In this document: piece by piece, positions 45,301-52,859 of the stretch | Position numbering within the stretch: the stretch's first letter is position 1 | How the letters are laid out: every line of letters begins with the position of its first letter | NCBI GenBank assembly: GCA_007844125.1 | Contig: CM017571.1 | Span: forward strand, 29,337,978 to 29,401,977 | Origin: Sinonovacula constricta | Lineage: Eukaryota > Mollusca > Bivalvia > Cardiida > Solecurtidae | Length of the DNA stretch: 64,000 bases | Reading direction: 5' to 3' | Notes under the pieces: model-generated | What the model was told of the DNA's origin: nothing | Seen by the model: the letters and a program-made list of their open reading frames with translations, nothing else | Databases searched by the model: none | Position numbers and translations under genes: made by a program

Positions 45301-48300
45301 GATTTGATTAGTGCCTGGTATATTGTAAAAAGACATTTTTTACTTGATCCCCATTCTTTTCCTCTTATTGATCTAATTAGATTTATATCTTTTTCGCACC
45401 TGCCTATTACCGTTTTTATGTGTTCTTCCCATGTAAGATATTTATCGAACGTTAGTCCTAAGAATTTGATGCTATCTTTGTAATCAATGTTTTTATCGCA
45501 TAATGTTAGTTTAGTTAACGACGCGTCATCAATCGGTGTTTTTTTGTTGCGAAATATTATTGTTTGCGTTTTATCGGGGTTAATGACGAACCCGTAATTT
45601 GACGCCCATTTTTCTACGTCTCTTAGCATTTTCTGTATTTTATCGATTCCTTCCTTTGGAGTTTTGCTGCAAACCCATATGGCGCTATCATCTACAAATT
45701 GTGATACTTTAATTTGATTACTTGTGGTAGTGTATTTATTTTGGGTGTTGTGTTTTTGTACCGCATCATTGAATGTGTTCATGAAGATTGAAAATAATAT
45801 CGGTGATAAAACGCTACCTTGCGGACAGCCATTTATCGTGGTTCTTGGCGTTGATGTGTTGTTTTGGTATTTTACTTTAATAATCCTTTTTGATAAAAAG
45901 GTTGAAAGCCATTTTATCATCCTACCCCGGATACCATATTTTAGTAAAATGGAAATAGCCCCTTCAGCCCACATTTTATCAAAAGCAGCGGATAGGTCCA
46001 GAAATGCTGCTGTTATGAATTTTTTCCTTACTTGAGCAACTCTTATGTCTGATTCTAATCTTACTAGGTTATCGTCACATGAGTGATTGGCTCGGCACCC
46101 TGATTGGTTTTCAGAGTATAAATTGTTTGTTTCTAAAATCAAGCATAATCTTGTTTTGATCATTTTTTGCATTACTTTGGTGAAACAGGATGTTAGAGAT
46201 ATGGGCCGATATGATGCTGGTTCGTTAGAGGGTTTATTTGGTTTAAGTATCGGTATGATGGTTGATTCATGCCATGATTCGGGGATTAAACCTTGATCCC
46301 AGGAGTTGTTGAACATGTTTAAGAGGGCCAATTTTGATTCAGGGGGGAGTTGCTTTATAATGTCATAATTAATACCGTCTTCTCCTGGGGCCCCTTTTCC
46401 ACATGTTGTTAGGGCTATATTAAGTTCGGTTAATGTAAAGGGCTGATTATATTTTAGATTCGTGTGGGGCTGTTCGTTAGCAATGATATTATTGATCGTA
46501 AGTGAGAAGTCATTCTTTTTGGTTATAAACTGTTGTGTGTACCCCTCGTTACTACTGATTTTGGTGTAGTAGAATTTCTGCTTTTTCTAAAGGGTCAATG
46601 ATAGGCTTCCCATTTACAATGAAGGGACAGGTTTGAATTGGCGTGTGTCCTTTAATTCTTTGGATGAATATCCATAGATCTTTACTGGTTGTTTTAATGG
46701 TAATTTTACTGCAGAATGATTCCCAGCTGTCCTTCCGGGCCTTTTTGAATATTTTTTTTGCATCTCTTCTAGCGTCATGCCATAGTTTTAGTTTGATGGT
46801 TGATTTTTTGTCTTTTTTATAATTTTTCCTACAGTTTTCCCTTTTTTTCGCCGCGGCCGTGCATTCATCAGTCCACCATGGTACTGTTTTTGTATTTTTT
46901 TTATTAGTGTGGGAATATTTAGGCATTGTTTTGTTTAGTATTGTTGTTAATTGTGTGTAAATTTCGTTGAAATTATTGTTGACATCTGTTTCTGTTATAT
47001 TGTTTAGGCTTTTTGAGCATTCGTGTTTGAATGATGTCCAGTTTTCGTTGGATGCTCTACTCACATTCCATTTCTTATTATTTTTGGGAGGGTTTCTGTT
47101 AATGCTAAATTTAGTGTTGGTTATAATGGGAAAATGGTCACTTCCGCATGTGTTATCTATGACATTGAATTCGCAGGAATTCTGACCATGTTTGATGAAG
47201 ATTGGCCTATAAATAGGGCCTCTAGTGTGTTTACAAGCTTTTTCTAAGATTTGACCTTGTGACCTACTTTTTGACCCCATGTGACCCAGTTACGAACTCA
47301 TCCGAAATTTCATGCAGACAAACATTCTGACCAAGTTTGGTGAAGATTGGGCTATAAATGTGGCCTCTAGTGTGTTCACAAGCTTTTTCTAAAATTTGAC
47401 CTAGTGACCTACTTTTTGACCCCACGTGACCCAGTTACGAACTCATCCAAGATTTCATGCAGACAAACATTCTGACCAAGATTGGTGAAGATTGGGCTAT
47501 AAATGTGGCCTCTAGTGTGTTCACAAGCTTTTTCTAAGATTTGACCTAGTGACCTACTTTTTGACCCCACGTGACCCAGTTACGAACTCATCCAAGATTT
47601 CATGCAGACAAACATTCTGACCAAGTTTGGTGAAGATTGGGCTATAAATGTGGCCTCTAGTGTGTTCACAAGCTTTTTCTAAGATTTGACCTAGTGACCT
47701 ACTTTTTGACCCCACGTGACCCAGTAACGAACTCATCCAAGATTTCATGCAGCCAAACATTCTGACCAAGTTTGGTGAAGATTGGGCTATAAATGTGGTC
47801 TCTAGTGTGTTCACAAGTTTTTCCTAAAATTTGACCTCGTGACCTACTTTTTGACCCCAGGTGACCCAATAATAAACTCATCCAAGATTTCATGCAGACA
47901 AACATTCTGACCAAGTTTGATGAAGATTGGATAAAAATTGTGGCCTCTAGTGTGTTCACAAGGTAAATGTTGACGACGAACGACGGACGACGGACGACAG
48001 GGTATCACAAAAGCTCCCCTTGAGCACGTTGTGCTCAGGTGAGCTAAAAAATGTGTAAGTTGATGCCTCACCAATGTTGCGTATCTTTTTTAAAGATCTT
48101 TTTTGTTGGATTATAGTCACACTTAATAGTGTGGAACTTATAAATAGTTTCACATGAATTTTGTTGAAACCAGGGTCTTATTTAGTCTTCTAAAGATACA
48201 CCTTACATATTTCTGGTATTTACATCACAAAAACATCCAGTTATTTGTTAATATCTGCCTTTTGTATGTGAAGAAACAAAATGTACTTGTCTGACTTGGA

Positions 48301-51300
48301 AGTTACACACATTAACTGAGACAATAAAAGGCAATCATCTTTTTCCAAACACAAAAGTTAATTTAAATAACATGTAATTATTAATTTACATATATATTAC
48401 TTTAGTGCTTGGCTAGATGAGGAAACACTGTCTGAGAATACATAAAAAGTGTATAGCTAAAAATGGTAGAAACAGGTACAATTTATAAGCTAAAATATAA
48501 ACACATACAAACAGGCAACCTTGGCAGACATCGTAGTGGGATTGTTAAAGTAATAGGCTTAAGATAATTCAGTCAAGTGCTAGATTAAGAAATAGTTCTG
48601 TGTTTCATATGAAGTGATTGGCCGATATCTTCTGTAACAACAATTAGATGGTCAATGGTCTAGTTTAACAGTCTCTAATGAGATCAAAAGCAATATTCAG
48701 TAAGGCTGCTTGAACAAGGGTCTTATTTTAATCTCTAGAAACTATGTTGGTACTATACACGGTGAGAGGGTAGGAATACAATAAAGTTTTGCACTGAATA
48801 ACTTTCATAATTGTCCATATAATAGCAGAAAATAGATCAGATATGAGAATAATTTTGTTGTTTTTAGGTTTTCAGTATTATAATTATTAAAATTACCTGC
48901 TTTTATGTATAATTATCATGCAGTAGTACATTGCATTGAAAGACGTGCTAACTTGTTTCTGTGACATTTTAAATTATATATTTTTTAACACCCTGTTTTT
49001 CTATTTCATTCAATTACAATGGCATTTGTTACAATACACTGTTTCTATACTGTGTTGTAAGTATGAGTTTTTAATTATAGTTTTGAACTTCTTCCAGACA
49101 AAAGCTATCATTATTATTATTCTATTCTAGACATTTGTCTAAAAATATTGGTATCAACATATCTTTTTTTTAAATGCTCTTAAATAAATTGCCATTTGTA
49201 GGATTATTACTCTTAATGTTTGCTATCCTGTATATTAAATTTAAAAAAAATTGTACAGCAAAACTGCATTGAGTATACATGTCTAAACATGTAACATCAG
49301 TAAGGGTCCTGTTAGGGGTCCCTTCAATAAAATAGGGGATGACCAACAAACACAATGTAGTGGTTATCGCTACAGGTGTTTGTGTTGACAATGGCATCAG
49401 ATAGATTGGTTCACATTCTGTTCTGTTTCCGCTATCTGCCAAATCAGGAAATCTATTGTACCAGTCCACCTAAGCCATTCAAGTGTGGCATTGTGATTTT
49501 TGAGATCATTTTTTTTTTTACATTTTGAACAAAATAGGTTGAACCCATGAAATGCGGCTAATGGATAGGATATCACACACATTCTTTCTAAGTTTAGAAT
49601 TCTTGATTTGCTGATGGTATTTTAATGAATGTGGCATAGATTCTCAAAACGTTTGGCCAGGTATTACTGTTGGTACTACATTAACTGTATAACATAAAAA
49701 AAATATTCAGGTAATTTCTAACAAGTCTGAAAGGTAAACATTAGTCAGAGCCATTATCAGAACCAATGACAGTTTGCAGGATTGCTAGTTTTGTGTACTA
49801 TACTTTGATCTAAAACTGGTAACTTACATTTATTTATTTATTTTTTTAGTTCCTAATAATTCACAGGACATTTTTAAAACCATCTAAAATTGAAAATTAA
49901 CATCAACTTAGGTATTTTTATTACTATCACTAATTTTTATTTTTTTTATTTCTTTTAACAACATGTCATAAGGCAAACCAAAAAACAGCTAAAAACTGAC
50001 TTCACAACAAAATCATTCAAAAAAGTATTTCAAAGATGAATATGCTCTAAGCATACATTATCATTCTCTGAATTATTGAATGATTTGCTGACATGGTGCT
50101 TTGGTGAGTTTCTGTAGCTTTAATAGTCATAGATCTGGGGAAAAAACAACATGTTGATGTTATAGAATGCAGTGGTAGGCATTATTTACAACTCTAAATC
50201 ATAAATCAACTCACATAACCATTAATTACATGTAAATTATATCAACAGACAACAATATATTAGTCAGCTTTAACAGATGAGACCATCAGACAATGCCAGA
50301 CAATGCATACTTACATAATGTAATGATTATGTAGACAGCCATGTAAATGCTATGAGTACATTTGTTCATCCCCAAATGGCTTATCTCTCTATTCTTTTTT
50401 ACAGATAAAACAGTACCAATTACTTTAATAGAGGTGTATACATGTACCTCACTTATTTTTATCAGACTATGCATGCTTGCATCTTTATCAGTTTTTGATT
50501 TAACTTGACTGTTTGTGCCTCCATCTAAAGTTATATCAACTTTAAATATTTATGTGAATTTTCTTTGGTTTTATATTTTAGTATGTAATATAATTTTGAT
50601 ACACCATTCTTTGGACAAACAGGGAAAATTTGAATTATCCATTGCATAGCCTCATTAACTAAAGTCATTATTCCAATTAATACCACATGTATTATATTCA
50701 TTATCTTTATCATTATTACCATTACTATAATTGTTAATGTTATTATCAGTATTGTCATTATTATTCCACACCTCTTTTTTTCAAATTAAACAAGGGATAT
50801 AACTAGGCATTGACTCCACATGCTGGCATTGTTTTAACAAAGTCCTTTATATTCTTCATTAACTAAGCCCAGACATCCAGGAACCAATTCCTGGGCCCAA
50901 ATATAGAGTTACCTATGGAGCATGCTCCAATAATGAGTCAACATACTCCCGACCTATTCACAAGTTAGCCATACGTTCACAACTGAGTCAAACAAGTTGA
51001 GAGCTAAATACATACCTCACAATGACTTCTTAACAAGCCTGATAATGGCATTATGCATATTGTACACAAAAACCTGTTTTGTTTTGGGCTTCTTTTGTTG
51101 TTAGTGCGAGATTTTGTTTTCAGGGCTGTAAACTGCTGATTAATTTGACTCATAATTGTTTCTTTGTAGACAAAGGTGGAAGGAATTTTACACATTCAGA
51201 AAGAAGATAATTGCTTTAGCAGATTCAGATAAGACTGGTAAACAGATAAATAGACATAAATGGTAATGGTCTCAGCTGGGAGTATTTGTTGGCTTGATAA

Positions 51301-52859
51301 ATATACTTTTGAAAATTTTTCACTAAAAACAGTTGTATCAAGATAAAACAGGCGAGTATATAGATTTTAATTGTGGTGATATTTTTTAGTCTTTGGATGA
51401 CTGTTTTTTTCTCTAAATACCCATCTTGAACTAACTTAGTAAGTTTAAACCTTTTGGAAAAAAAGAAGTAAATACAATTTATGTATTGAGCCTCAATTGG
51501 AATTGGGATTGGCATTTGCGGGCATTTTTGCCAATACTGTGCAGCAACATTTTTTATCATTATAGCACAGGGTCACTTATGAGGTGCCCAGGGACTGAAC
51601 CCGGCCGGTCCATTATACTGACATCGACGAGTCAGGCGTAATGCTGTTCTCTTAGCCTTGGGAAGCCACTACTACCAACTTTAAAATGTTTGGTTTGACC
51701 CAGCTGGGGTTTGGACCCCCAACCTCCCGATCCACAAGCCGACGTTCTACCGCCTGACCTATTGCGGCAGGTGAGCCTCGATTGATTGAAACGAATTTAT
51801 AGCTTGCAATTGTCAGGCTTAATTGCCAATAAAAGTCATAAGATCTTGGTAGAACCATTATTTATTATATTATATTTTGGTAGAACCAGAAAGTAAATTT
51901 TGATTCTCAAAAGTATAATGCCTTGTTTTCTCATCGCCATGCCAGTGCAATGTATAAAAAGCAACCTAAAACAAAACTATTTTTTTCACAAAAAGAAAGA
52001 CAAGAACCAGCAAAAATATGATTTCAATAATACCTAGTTTCTTGGCTACTTGTAAATCTTTCTGCATGTATTGTATTGCTCCGTCTATGTTTCCCAGGCC
52101 CCAGTACGCGCTGCTGAGCGCTGAATACACAGATCCACGTAGCTTCAGACTGCATGATCCTATTTTTAGCGCAGACTCCAGCATTTGTACCGAGGCATGG
52201 TAGTGGCCAGCTTGCAGTAGCTCTTGACCAATCACAGAGATGATAACAAATGGACTCTTGTCCAGCTTCAACTTCTGAAGCTGCTGGAAAACTGGTTCCA
52301 ATTTTTCTGGAAAAGTAGAAAATAATGCAGCATTGATCAAATAAAAGTTAAGTGAAAATAAATGAAATTTACACAAACTTATGATAGCAGTTATTTCTAA
52401 AATAAATAACCAAAAAGAATTGCACACAAACTGATAAGTACCTGAAGTACTTTAGAAGGTTATTTACAAAAACGTTTTGTTAAATCTTTGTTGCAGAAAC
52501 ATGATTTAAAGCAGCATCAATAAATGTATTTGATTGGTCAGCCAGAACTGTGACAATTTCTTTGAAATGCTTTCATTTACTTTTTTAATGGAGGTTCACT
52601 GGAAAGATTAGTTTCATTCAATCAGCAGTCTCATTAATGTAAGTCATTTCTATCATAGTATTTAATATACACACAACCACACAACCCCAAGACAGAAGAA
52701 TTATACAGTACCTTTAAGCGGACATTTGATGGCAGCATCAGTAAGCCCGGACAGGAGCCCAGAATTATTGGGTTCCTGTGCAAGCCCAGAGGCAAACGCT
52801 GCCAAGGCATCAGCATGTTGACCTAATTGTTGGAGAGCAGCACCTTCACGCAAGTATGC
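23908..52859 (-). CDS. TTC28: TTC28 (TPRBK) orthologue: TPR array, CHAT domain, long disordered tail; 5' end outside window
   Basis: Fourteen exons on the minus strand, read 5' to 3': 52859-52712, 52306-52034, 40508-38202, 37944-37804, 37202-36925, 34647-34395, 33863-33686, 32279-30968, 30152-29921, 29368-29292, 28993-28885, 28563-28456, 27971-27769 and 27336-23908. All junctions have AG/GT and join in frame, giving about 3,015 codons. Order: degenerate N-terminal TPRs, a long run of 40-residue TPRs, a CHAT domain, a short alpha/beta region, then a Ser/Pro-rich tail. This order and the local sequence (SALSSAYWGLGN, NALQSHKQSVLL, HFATHISWK, SLDSSSSLESL-type) identify TTC28. The vertebrate protein acts at the spindle midzone and midbody in cytokinesis and interacts with Aurora B. 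The initiator ATG and first TPR were not found and should lie beyond the window. I recall vertebrate TTC28 as about 2,480 residues; the extra length here is in the tail exon. Confidence 0.93.
27769..30152 (-). CDS. TTC28: TTC28 post-CHAT exons (five small exons)
   Basis: Exons 30152-29921, 29368-29292, 28993-28885, 28563-28456 and 27971-27769. They encode a region after CHAT with SIENKVCGLSGWKDLLQAVG, then PAAVFFPQSDPGDRLTQAS, NVKLWRIPGCHEFLASL and GKQANKRHLQFALQALVAVF, ending with LDSSSSLESLSSS. These blocks are recognisable TTC28-specific sequence; no named domain is known to me for them. Junction phases are 1, 0, 1, 1 and 0 in order, each consistent with the neighbour. The exon at 27971-27769 changes from folded to Ser-rich sequence and ends with a basic patch (SPRSKKRSLFN). 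Confidence 0.9.
30375..30840. repeat. 42-bp minisatellite, about 11 copies, in a TTC28 intron
   Basis: CAATTAACTCACTTGGCCAT recurs every 42 bp with GAAGACTAGCGCATATCTATTA between. It lies in the intron between exons 32279-30968 and 30152-29921, 130 bp from the latter's acceptor. The period is a multiple of three, hence a 135-codon plus-strand frame that I do not believe is coding. Confidence 0.95.
30968..34647 (-). CDS. TTC28: TTC28 CHAT-domain exons
   Basis: Exons 34647-34395, 33863-33686 and 32279-30968. CHAT domains are caspase-HetF-associated-with-TPR folds related to separase and caspase. Seen: the N-terminal strand and helix (KSLVLYLSVAAGFLYSWLL), an acidic Ser-rich linker (DNDSDSEDQWEQ), LDLIIVLQGDLYLIPFSVL, the HFATH histidine motif at 31541-31555, then LKLVVLSAGYTDDRAG-like sequence and DGVVGLTRSLLSAGAQCVI. 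In active CHAT enzymes the strand after the His motif ends in a catalytic Cys (LSAC-type); here that position is Gly, encoded at 31340-31342. The domain is therefore probably a non-peptidase, acting as a binding module, as I believe is true of vertebrate TTC28. The acidic loop between 33686 and 32279 is where family members differ most. Confidence 0.9.
33065..33645. repeat. GAT-rich minisatellite (39/42-bp units), about 14 copies, next to a TTC28 splice donor
   Basis: Units of the form GATGATGATAACAGTGATGA followed by TGACAGTGCTGACATTGTCA, 42 bp or 39 bp long depending on two or three GAT triplets. The array stops about 40 bp before the 3' end of exon 33863-33686 (minus-strand donor at 33684-33685), so it forms the first part of that intron. 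Reading frames through it are long because all unit lengths are multiples of three. On the plus strand it would code for an Asp/Asn/Ser-rich acidic repeat. Confidence 0.95.
36776..36850. mobile_element. Fragment of a dispersed repeat (GGGTTTATCGTCCCGCCAAC family)
   Basis: TTGGGTTTATCGTCCCGCCA and ATTTCAGTTATATGGAGACG match TTGGGTTTATCGACCCACCA and ATTTCAGTAATCTGGAAATG at 59468-59515. Two diverged copies in one window, both in TTC28 introns, mark a moderately repeated family. I recall similar sequence from other molluscan genomes. The copy here is truncated. Confidence 0.5.
36925..37944 (-). CDS. TTC28: TTC28 exons carrying the last TPRs
   Basis: Exons 37944-37804 and 37202-36925. The first gives RAYGNLGLSNESLGEYEKAI and YQEQHLSIAAQMNDRVAKTL, a typical TPR. 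The second gives YLRQGLQIAEQLGRMEDEAK, then RHRLGLALWGKRDLEECQQQ and SLFDLQTACYQALQ, which leads into the CHAT domain. The splice phases (1 and 1) match the end of the large TPR exon and the second exon ends in phase 0. These units finish the superhelix that presents partners next to CHAT. Confidence 0.93.
37290..37445 (-). mobile_element. tRNA-derived SINE remnant in a TTC28 intron
   Basis: On the minus strand TGTGGTCTAATGGTTAAAGG (37443-37424) resembles a tRNA A box and GGTGCAAACCC resembles a B box, 33 bp apart, the spacing expected for a tRNA-like head. The remainder (to about 37290) is non-coding and diverged. It is probably a SINE head unrelated to the GACTTGTAAC family. It lies between two TTC28 exons. 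Confidence 0.5.
38202..40508 (-). CDS. TTC28: TTC28 giant TPR exon (769 codons, about 19 TPRs)
   Basis: The acceptor TTCTAG precedes 40508 and the donor GTAAGT follows 38202. The frame is open for 2,307 bp. It consists of about 19 consecutive units of close to 40 residues of the pattern GNLG-x-A-x3-G-(D/N)-(Y/F)-x2-A-(I/L)-x2-(H/Y)-x3-L-x-(I/L)-A-x2-(L/M), as in EIGNVGAVYLAMGNFESAVE and RACSNLGIIYHQLGEYEAAL. These 40-residue units are typical of the LGN/kinesin light chain type of TPR and build a peptide-binding superhelix. Repeats are diverged from one another and the order matches vertebrate TTC28 (for example NLGDCYEALGDF, CFEKRLVVAHELN, CGLGGVYQQMGEY late in the exon). The single large exon is a hallmark of the gene as I recall it. 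Confidence 0.96.
40509..41972 (-). other. TTC28 intron sequence upstream of the giant TPR exon, no gene
   Basis: AT-rich and without exons. A short degenerate dispersed motif GTAGATCCTGATC(C/A)GACA occurs near 41004, and related copies appear at 57718 and 61828. I see nothing else supportable here. Confidence 0.5.
42349..42362. repeat. Target-site duplication of the LINE, left copy
   Basis: ATTCTGACCATG(TT) here is repeated at 47179-47192, immediately outside the other end of the LINE. Both copies carry the ATG variant, whereas neighbouring monomers read ATTCTGACCAAG, so the two copies come from one monomer interrupted by insertion. Confidence 0.9.
43669..43930. repeat. Three 90-bp tandem repeats in the LINE 3' UTR
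   Basis: CCATACTGGGCATTCGAGCG-type starts occur at 43669, 43759 and 43849 with an exact 90-bp period. They end close to the stop of the LINE ORF. Tandem repeats in the 3' UTR are common in LINEs and would be transcribed with the element. Confidence 0.9.
43947..46590 (-). CDS. LINE ORF2, main part: reverse transcriptase, RNase H, zinc knuckle (broken at its 5' side)
   Basis: Frame open from about 46590 to the stop at 43947. RT motifs seen: GKGAPGEDGINYD (substrate-binding region), LDLSAAFDKMW (catalytic Asp), GCPQGSVLSPILFS, and SQFVDDSAIWV, which is an FVDD active-site box in place of the more usual (F/Y)ADD. RNase H follows with IYTDGSKD, SCELIAIKEA, VFTDSLSAL and IGNELADSLAK, so all four acidic catalytic positions are present. 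Near the C-terminus CPHCADTETFEHVVFQC forms a CCHC knuckle. All motifs are intact, so the copy is fairly young. The translation starts far upstream in the endonuclease; this stretch is separated from it by one frameshift. Confidence 0.92.
46552..47178 (-). pseudogene. LINE ORF2, 5' part: truncated endonuclease end and linker
   Basis: The frame runs from the 5' truncation point to a stop at 46552-46554. Near its start CGSDHFPIIT is the closing SDH motif of an APE-type endonuclease, so only the last strand of the nuclease remains. A linker follows with VPWWTDECTAAAKKRENCRK, which is typical of the region between endonuclease and RT. The frame then shifts at about 46552-46590 relative to the RT frame. 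The open frame continues upstream of 47178 only by chance into the 145-bp host monomer. The copy cannot make a functional endonuclease. Confidence 0.85.
47179..47192. repeat. Target-site duplication of the LINE, right copy
   Basis: ATTCTGACCATG(TT), identical to 42349-42362. Beyond it the 145-bp monomer resumes with TGATGAAGATTGG. Confidence 0.9.
48021..48047 (+). repeat. Terminal hairpin and CTAA of the Helentron-like element
   Basis: TGAGCAC, loop GTT, GTGCTCA gives a 7-bp perfect stem at 48021-48037. GGTGAG and CTAA follow. The hairpin overlaps the inverted copy of the left-end GCTCACCTGA. This is the layout of a rolling-circle transposon 3' end. Confidence 0.55.
48048..51580 (-). other. 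TTC28 intron, no gene supported
   Basis: AT-rich intronic sequence. Short open frames on both strands have no recognisable features. A CATTATTACCATTAC-type simple sequence lies at about 50690-50765. No exon was found between 52034 and 40508, and the two flanking exons join in frame without one. Confidence 0.5.
51590..51775 (-). mobile_element. tRNA-derived SINE in TTC28 intron (two tRNA-like box pairs)
   Basis: On the minus strand CAGGCGGTAGAACGTCGGC (about 51760-51742) resembles a tRNA A box and GGGGTCCAAACCCC (about 51718) a B box. Further on GGGTTCAGTCCC (about 51603-51592) is a second B-box-like motif. The layout suggests a SINE with a tRNA-type head and a second tRNA-like module, or two adjacent insertions. 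It is diverged and lies about 260 bp from a TTC28 exon. Confidence 0.6.
52034..52859 (-). CDS. TTC28: TTC28 N-terminal TPR exons
   Basis: Exons 52859-52712 and 52306-52034. The first encodes YLREGAALQQLGQHADALAA and FASGLAQEPNN, the second half of the first TPR block. The second encodes KLKLDKSPFVIISVIGQELL and SCSLKLRGSVYSALSSAYWG, then YMQKDLQVAKKLG, which continues directly into the giant TPR exon. Phases are 1 and 1. The upstream exon should encode the first TPR and N-terminus; I did not find it between 52860 and 64000, so the intron upstream is at least 11 kb. Confidence 0.93.

Larger units (their letters stand above)
42361..47178 (-). mobile_element. LINE retrotransposon with RT, RNase H and CCHC knuckle; 5'-truncated (4.8 kb)
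   Basis: Runs 5' to 3' from 47178 to 42361 on the minus strand. Coding order: last part of an APE-type endonuclease (SDHFPI motif), linker, reverse transcriptase, RNase H, C-terminal zinc knuckle, then a 1.6-kb 3' UTR ending in (CAA)n on the minus strand. RT followed by RNase H in one ORF suggests the I superfamily (I/Nimb/Ingi-like). It is flanked by a 12-14 bp target-site duplication and the host monomer resumes exactly after it. It is truncated just upstream of the SDH motif, as expected for incomplete reverse transcription. One frameshift at about 46552-46590 splits the ORF. It lies in a TTC28 intron, in the same orientation as TTC28. Confidence 0.92.
41973..48047 (+). mobile_element. Non-autonomous, Helentron-like element with 145-bp tandem monomers (split by a LINE)
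   Basis: Without the LINE it is about 1.26 kb. The left end begins AACAAGAGGGCCATGATAGC and carries GCTCACCTGA at 42001-42010. The right end carries the inverse TCAGGTGAGC at 48035-48044, so the ends hold subterminal inverted repeats. The middle consists of about seven 145-bp monomers: TCTGACCAAG-type words recur at 42206, 42351, 47181, 47326, 47471, 47616, 47761 and 47906. Near the right end a hairpin TGAGCAC-GTT-GTGCTCA (48021-48037) is followed six bases later by CTAA, as at the 3' end of Helitron-type elements (hairpin, then CTRR). It has no coding capacity. Mollusc repeats with internal tandem units (for example the pearl family) have this layout. Classification is my inference. Confidence 0.6.

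Noticed and set aside
47554..48074. Minus-strand frames of about 86 codons with repeated FIVGSRGVKK-like ends
   Set aside because: They are translations of the 145-bp monomers of the transposon.
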